DNA of 64,000 bases from Hymenolepis diminuta. Lineage: Eukaryota; Platyhelminthes; Cestoda; Cyclophyllidea; Hymenolepididae. The stretch is from positions 751,969-815,968 of the forward strand of contig CAADRB010000032.1 in NCBI GenBank assembly GCA_900708905.1, given 5' to 3'. The notes under the pieces are model-generated. The model did not search any database, had not been told where the DNA came from, and was given only the letters and a program-made list of their open reading frames with translations. This document shows, piece after piece, positions 57,699 through 64,000 of the stretch (position 1 is the stretch's first letter; the number at the start of each line of letters is the position of its first letter). The translations under genes were made by a program, and so were the position numbers.

Positions 57699-57937
57699 AT
57701 ACTAGACCTATCTGTCTTGAATAAGTAAATTAAATTTTAGTCATCAATTTGCATGCACCTTTTTTCTCAGTTTGCTTCCCTAACTTCCAGCTGTGCCTTC
57801 CTCATCCCAAAATCCGCAAAACACTACTACTCAAATGATGTACCTGCTCATATTACCACTTATATAAATACTACTGATATGCCAACGCACTGCTGATATT
57901 ATTGTTCCAGTCGGAATACTAGGCTTTTGCGTTTATG

Positions 57938-57943
57938 AATAAA
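57938..57943 (+). promoter_or_regulatory. AATAAA polyadenylation signal of the four-transmembrane gene
   Basis: A canonical signal 240 nt after the TAA, followed within 25 nt by a GT/T-rich stretch (TTTGTGTTGTTTTT), the usual downstream element. Confidence 0.8.
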
Positions 57944-60900
57944 GAATTATAAATTCTTTGTGTTGTTTTTCGCGCTTTTATTTTTTAAGTATGTTGAGTT
58001 AATTTAAACAATATTTGTTGAATAACGATTGTACTTTCATTAAACTGATTTATATATATATATATATAATTAAATTTCGATTAAATTAATTTAGCAGTAG
58101 CAAATAAGTAAAATTTTAAATTTTAGGAAAATTTTAAAATTTAACTGAACTGTTTGAAATTAATCTGTTTATGTTTGGGGTTTGAACTTACGGAAAGTGC
58201 ATTTAGTACCTGTTATTTTTCATAAATTATGAGTACGTGTTTTTATATGTCGAATGGATGCGATTGTTTGATTTGGACTCCGATCATTATTAAGGAGAAC
58301 AATAGAAGAATTTAAAATCTTTTGGTAACTTTTGGTACTTTTATATGCCATTTCGTCAAATTTGCTATGCACTTTAATGCTGGCAGGTAATTTCTAAAGC
58401 TGTTTTGACAAGCAATTTACGAATGCTATCGAACTACAAAGTTGAATCGGTTGGTTCAGAAACTTTGCTTTTGGTCATACAGAAATTGTAAAAAACTCCT
58501 CTTTCTTTACAATCAACCCAACTTGTCGTATAAAAAAGCATGAAATCAATGTCATTTGTTTTTGAAGTCAGAAGTAACGAGTTCGACGCCCTTTGGTTCA
58601 TAATAAGTGAGCGGAAAGGCCAAATGTACTGGTTAAGTCCGTCTAATAAAGGAAGATATAAGAATTCCAGTTTTTCTTCAGGAAGGCTTTGTGATATTAT
58701 TCTGCCCCAGATGAGAATCGGAAACTTTTTCCTAGATGAATTCGGAAGAAAGCTCTATGATATTCAATTTTGATAATTGATCTTTAAATTAATAGTCATT
58801 GAAGTTGGAATTTCATTGATTAATGGCGAACTTGAGAGATAATCTCAATTTATAGGTTCAAGCGACAAAAATAATCGAAATATCAATAAGCTTCTTTCTC
58901 TTGTATCATTTTCTAATATTCGAGTTTGTAGCTTCCCGATTAACTGTGTCGATAAAATAGGAATAAGCTGTATATTTGCTTATGCAAATTCGATCAGTCA
59001 TTGGGGTCATCTTTCGTTCTGAGTTCCAATAAACGAACTTGGCCTAAGAGGATGAGCAGTTTTTTAACACTCATTTCGTTAAATTTTATTACTATCTTAA
59101 GCCCTTAGATTTCGTACTCTTAATCCTAAGAAAATAACTTAATAAAGGAACGGCGGACATCACGATTGTTGATTTTTGAATACTGGAGCACTGAGTTTAC
59201 CATTTCTTCATTTTTCGTCGTTCGTGTTTTCAAATTTACTTATGTGAATCCCAGTTTTATATGGGAGATTATCTCCACGATATCTAGAGCTTGTCAGTCG
59301 GTTGATTTAATTCTATGGTTACTCATTTGTACCTTCTTATAGGAAGAACAGCCAGATGAGACTAATAACGAACCCTTTTACTTTACTGATAGTTCATTCC
59401 TATATCTCTCAGAGTTTAAGGCAACGTTGGAAATCGCTAAACCATTTAATTGTGTAGCCAGATAGAAAAGATTACTATTCGAATGGTTCCAAAATTTGAA
59501 AGGATTTAAAGGCGTTGATATTTTGTGAATCTCGAGATAGCCTTCTGCTTTCCAAATATATAAATTGATTAATTTTGTGCGTTAGAACAAATATATCTCT
59601 GTTTGGCTGTGCGAAATCAAAAACTCGAACTGGTAAATTCGGCAGCGTCTGTTTCTACCTTTGCAATTCTTCCTACTTTGCCTATTTTAAACAAGTTTGA
59701 ATTTCGATTTTATAAAAAACTTCAGGCAGAAATTACATGGTGCCTTACAAAGTACCCTTTCGATGTAGTTATTAAATGTAAATTTTGTAAACTTAATAAC
59801 AATTTGAATAAAGCTAAAGTTAAAGTGCATGGAGAAAGTTTGTCTAAAAGAAATTAATTTAATATTTCTCGAATAATTTCTTATAATCACTTTTAGGCTC
59901 CTGAACCTTTTTTCATTTAACTTCTCAGCGATATTGTCCATGAACAAGGACAACCTGATTTGTGAATTTCCGCTCATTGTTTTGAGCAATTTGGATTCAA
60001 GCTATGAATTTTAATAAATATCAACGATAATATTTCTAACCACTGTCTAATTAATTCGTATTTATCTGACATGAATGTTTAGAATTATTAATGTCTTCTG
60101 TACGCTATATAAAATAAGAATGAGCAAAGGAAGTTAGAAAGTAACAAGATCCCTGTTGCCATTTATCAATAGAAAATACTGAAGTGCATTGAAGAAACAT
60201 CAAAGAAAACGGATTTTTTTGCCATTCGATAAGTTTAGGATTTGAAAATGTTGCATTCTACTGAGCGATAGAAAAAAGAGAAAATTCCAGCCTTGAAAAT
60301 AGGAAGTTCTAAATACCCTGAGCTGCGGTTGGCGCTCCTTTGTCTACGAGACCTTTAATGGATAACGATTGAACTAAATTTTGAATTTAAAGACCAAGAA
60401 CTTTTGCTCATTTTTATTTTCTAATTTATTTGAAAACGGCAAAAAGCGTACACTCGGAGTTAGCGAAGTCTAAAAGACTGGGTGGCATTTTCACACTCAT
60501 CTTAAGAGTTATAGGTAATAGATGCAGCTAGTACGATTAGCAAGCTTTGTAAGTTCAAGTTTTAAATAATTTTCCTATCATTGGTCAGTAGATACTGTAA
60601 ATGCTAAGACCAAAAATAAACTTTTTTATACAAACGAATGATTTGCTTATTCTAGTTGCTGCTGGGATTGTAAAATGATTTCGTATTGGTTAAATTTTTC
60701 CATTTTGCTTATATAACTCGTTTCGAAACATAGTATAAAGAGATGCTGATTTCTCAGAATTCATAAATACAAAATTCTTCAGTTTATGCTAAAATGTTAT
60801 GTTTAACAACTTCCGAGATCAGATTTTTATTACAAATGTTGACAGTTTATAAAATTCTGTGCTGATTTTGACAGTTAAACGAAGCGATGTTTAAAAGAAA

Positions 60901-63153
60901 AATACAATTAAGTGAAGTGAAATGTATCTTTTTCCTGGCAATTCTCCCAATCAATTTGAGTACCATTAATTTTCATTTTTCGTACTATCTGACGGGAAAA
61001 ATGTAAACAATTTTGGTTTGAAAGTCTGCAAAATTTGAGTATTTTTTAAAATGTCGTCAACATAATTTTTGTATTCGTATAAAGTGTGTTATCTATCGGT
61101 AGATTTAAATTAGATGCTTAGGATGGCAATGTTGAGGTCAGATACGTTTAATTGTATCAATATGTCTTGACAACATAAGGAAAGGTTGGATATACTTAAA
61201 TATAAGGAGTCATTTATTATACTTCTGGTGGTCTCTCAAATTTTACGTCTTAAAGTTGGGTTGCTGCGTAAGTCCTAGAAAACTCCCCCCTTTTCGTTAA
61301 TGAGCGATCCGTTATAACTGTGAAACAGAGTCCCACTTTGTATATTCGAAAAAAATGCATTCAACCTCTTTTCTGACTTCTAACTTGGACTGGCAATTTG
61401 CGGCCCCAAAATGGGGTTTTTGCTATCTCACGATTTACGGTTAGCAACTTTGGACATCCCATTTGGCAGTTGAAATGCAAGCCGATAGTATAGAACAAAT
61501 TGAGAATCAAATTTTATGGAAATTTTTAATTTGCTGATGTACAACGTCCCCGGAGATACAGTTTTACAACTTTTGCATTATTTAACATAGAAAAAGATCA
61601 GTAATTCCTTAACATTGTCGCTAACATTTATTTCTCTTATATAATCAAAAAAATTTGTCTGAATATAATTGTCTGAGTGTAATTAGGCTGAGATGATCTC
61701 CCAAAACCAACATTATTTAGATTGCAAATCCGCAAATCTGATAACAGGCGTATGTTTAAAAGTAGCTCCTTTTTTTTAAGTGGGTTAGGAAAAAAGAAAA
61801 TCATCCGAATAAGTTGATTATAGCTTCTGCCAGCCACTATACTCTTTTTCCTTCATAAAAACCCTAATGCTAAAACATTATCTTGTGACTCATCTAAATT
61901 GATGCATTTCAATGGGTGACCTCAATCAATTTAGTCTTATTTCAATACCGCGTATTCATTTATTTAAAATACTAGATAAGGACAGATAATTTCTGGTTAA
62001 ATCGACGAATTTAGTAAAATAGTTCAGTATTTTTATCAAAATGTTGAAAGTTTAACTTTCGTTATGTATTTATTTGTGCACACCTGTATAATAGATTATG
62101 AAATCACAGGGCATTTAAAAGTATTTAATAATGTTATATTTATAAAGTATGGCGTTGTTTAAAATGAAACTCTGCTTTAATTATTGCCGGGATATATTAA
62201 CTCTTTCAAAAATATCGTTCACTTGTCAGAACCCTCAAACTTGTTTTCTGAATGTCTCAAATTAAAAATATTCATTGTAATGTATCAAACCGGAAGTATC
62301 AAATGTCTACACTCCCAGACTTCCATTCAAGAATAAATACCGATTGGATTAAGCAACTAATCGAGTTGGAAGGGAAAAACATTAGTAACTTAAGGATGTA
62401 GCACTTTTAAAGATAAGGTAATAAGTTGGAGGTTCACCTCGAAATTGTTCTTGGTGTCTTGATGGATTTGTTTTAACAACTTTCAATTCAAAGGTTGTAA
62501 AATTGACAAAATTAGTCATTTTATCACAAAAAAAGGTTACCTAAGATCTGAATCTCAGATATTCTCTCTTACCGCTCTTATAACAGACTCGAGAATTGGA
62601 TGGGGAACCGTTCCAAGAAGTTCGTTCATGCATATGTTAATAAAGAATGACAAATATTTGGTATTTAATAATAACAAACTTGATAAACGGAGTGAAAACT
62701 TGTATTTTATTTGTTTCCATATATCGACTGGTATTATAATCAACATATAGCAAGAATATCACTAAAAAGGTATGTGGAGAAGAAAATGAAATTTGAATAT
62801 GTTAGTTTTAAAAGTATGGTTTTATTTATAGCTCCAATTGTGATTGGTGAAACTATTTCTAACCAACGTGATATATGTGGGAGCATTCCAATCGGAGGCA
62901 GCATAGATGGGAGCTTAAATGTGCCCTCATTATCACTTGAAATTTTTCCAACTTACCCCAATCATTGATATATAAATATCATAAAAAACATATCAAAAGA
63001 TTACAACATAAGTCTTATTCTTTATATTTATCTTAACTCAACACGCCTTACGGAGCTCTGCTGATTTAATATTTTAGTTGTCTAATCCCTGCTGTGTTAA
63101 AACTGTGAGTTGCTGAATATCATGCAATTTCATTTTGTCTTCTCTACCATTAG
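57944..63153. other. AT-rich region without a certain gene
   Basis: Two ATG frames deserve mention. 58,540-58,773 (77 codons, FDALWFIISERKGQMYWL...) and the right part of 62,786-62,968 (MKFEYVSFKSMVLFIAPIV...) are plausible peptides without recognisable domains. Neither has a convincing promoter or conserved motif. Confidence 0.4.
58051..58068. repeat. (TA)n microsatellite
   Basis: About nine uninterrupted TA dinucleotides just past the four-transmembrane gene. Confidence 0.9.
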
Positions 63154-63338
63154 GCGGAAAAATAATTGAACCGATAAGGCCGATTCCTCTTCATTACAAT
63201 TCGCTCAGTCAGCACCGAACATCTTTCACAAGCATTTGCTGCAATTCAGGGGACGAAACCTCACATTTCAATTTTGGAGCGTTAACCACACATTCACCAA
63301 AATTCGTACTACCCAGTTTCATCAATCAAATGTTGTAA
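63154..63338 (+). CDS. Possible exon of an unknown gene
   Basis: A good acceptor (TCTCTACCATTAG, ends 63,153) is followed by 61 open codons richer in GC than the flanks. They begin GKIIEPIRPIPLHYNS and end FINQML before TAA; a GTAAG donor at 63,335 is an alternative end. No domain is recognised, and no upstream exon in matching phase was established. Confidence 0.28.
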
Positions 63339-63623
63339 GACTCCATGATACATTGGCGTTGATCTCAACATCTTTTGATCCCTCCTCTTTATCGTCTGTT
63401 TGACATTCTCATAACCGATTCCAGCTACTTCCCACAGTTAAAATCCCAATTCTTTTGCAATACTGTGGATAATAATAGAAGTCACCGGTAAAGAGATCAC
63501 GTAGAAATTAGGAAATCTAAAAATACCAACTGGGCATTAACTTGTGCTTTCAAAAATAGTTCCCCGATGCACACGAGGCAATGCAATTAAATGGGCGAAT
63601 TTGCGCCGGCAAACCGAGTTGCC

Positions 63624-63699
63624 CACGTGATGGCTGCAAATCTTCGATAAAATGCCTAACTTCTAATCAACCCTTCCATTGGCGGAATGATCTATAAAA
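63624..63699 (+). promoter_or_regulatory. Promoter-like cluster: E-box, CCAAT, TATA
   Basis: CACGTG at 63,624-63,629, ATTGG at 63,678-63,682 and TATAAAA at 63,693-63,699, in a locally GC-richer stretch. If real it would start a + strand gene near 63,725 that continues beyond the window. Confidence 0.35.
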
Positions 63700-64000
63700 C
63701 CAACATCATATTATTTTATTCGGCAGTTGGTTGGTTTTCAAGAGTGCCATTTGTCAGTCGGAATTCCCACCTTCTTGTTATTTTAAATACCCCATGAAGA
63801 TAATGTTCTAGAATTCTCCAGAGATATGTTCCAACAAAAGCCTCTTGATGTTTTCGTACCATTCTATTGAATGATAGGGTACTTTCGCCAATAGTCTATT
63901 GAAATATGCTATTGTTATACCCAGCCAAATGCAATACTTTGGCGGTTATATATACATGAATATTCGAAATGTGGAATGCTCTTGAAAGCATATCTGTCTT

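Overview
The window looks like nuclear DNA of a parasitic flatworm (Platyhelminthes, tapeworm or fluke). The evidence is a strongly AT-rich background, long introns, a gene built largely of symmetric micro-exons, and decayed Ty3-type and RTE-like retroelements. The phylum is my inference from gene architecture and element type; the species cannot be fixed from the sequence.

Positions 1-24,350 hold the 3' half of a LAR-type (type IIa) receptor protein tyrosine phosphatase on the + strand. Six exons join in a single consistent frame: a 27-nt juxtamembrane micro-exon, then exons for the wedge, catalytic domain D1, the linker and domain D2, ending at a TAG at 24,094-24,096. The extracellular and transmembrane exons lie left of the window. 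Its introns carry a decayed RTE-like LINE (about 10.9-13.0 kb, minus strand) and a decayed Ty3-type gag fragment (about 15.6-16.1 kb, plus strand).

Positions 29,880-44,132 hold, on the minus strand and converging on the phosphatase gene, a 21-exon gene that I reconstruct as a 602-residue protein. The C-terminal part is a REXO1/GOR-type DEDDh 3'-5' exonuclease with all catalytic residues. The middle is encoded by 14 consecutive in-frame exons of 27-63 nt, many spaced 103-131 nt apart, with related Pro/Ser/Tyr/Gln-rich peptides and related intron starts. This looks like an expanded, micro-exon-gene-like cassette array fused to a housekeeping exonuclease, and it is the most unusual thing in the window.

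Positions 44,133-57,060 are gene-poor. They contain a frameshifted Ty3-type integrase relic (47.6-48.5 kb) followed by a polypurine tract and a possible LTR start. At 57,252-57,698 a single-exon four-transmembrane protein (PMP22/claudin-like first loop) sits behind a cluster of four CCAAT boxes and has a polyA signal. The last 6 kb has no certain gene; a possible exon (63,154-63,338) and a promoter-like CACGTG/CCAAT/TATA cluster (63,624-63,699) suggest a further gene near or beyond the right edge. Short tRNA-SINE-like repeats are scattered through introns and intergenic DNA. No canonical tRNA, rRNA or CRISPR was seen.
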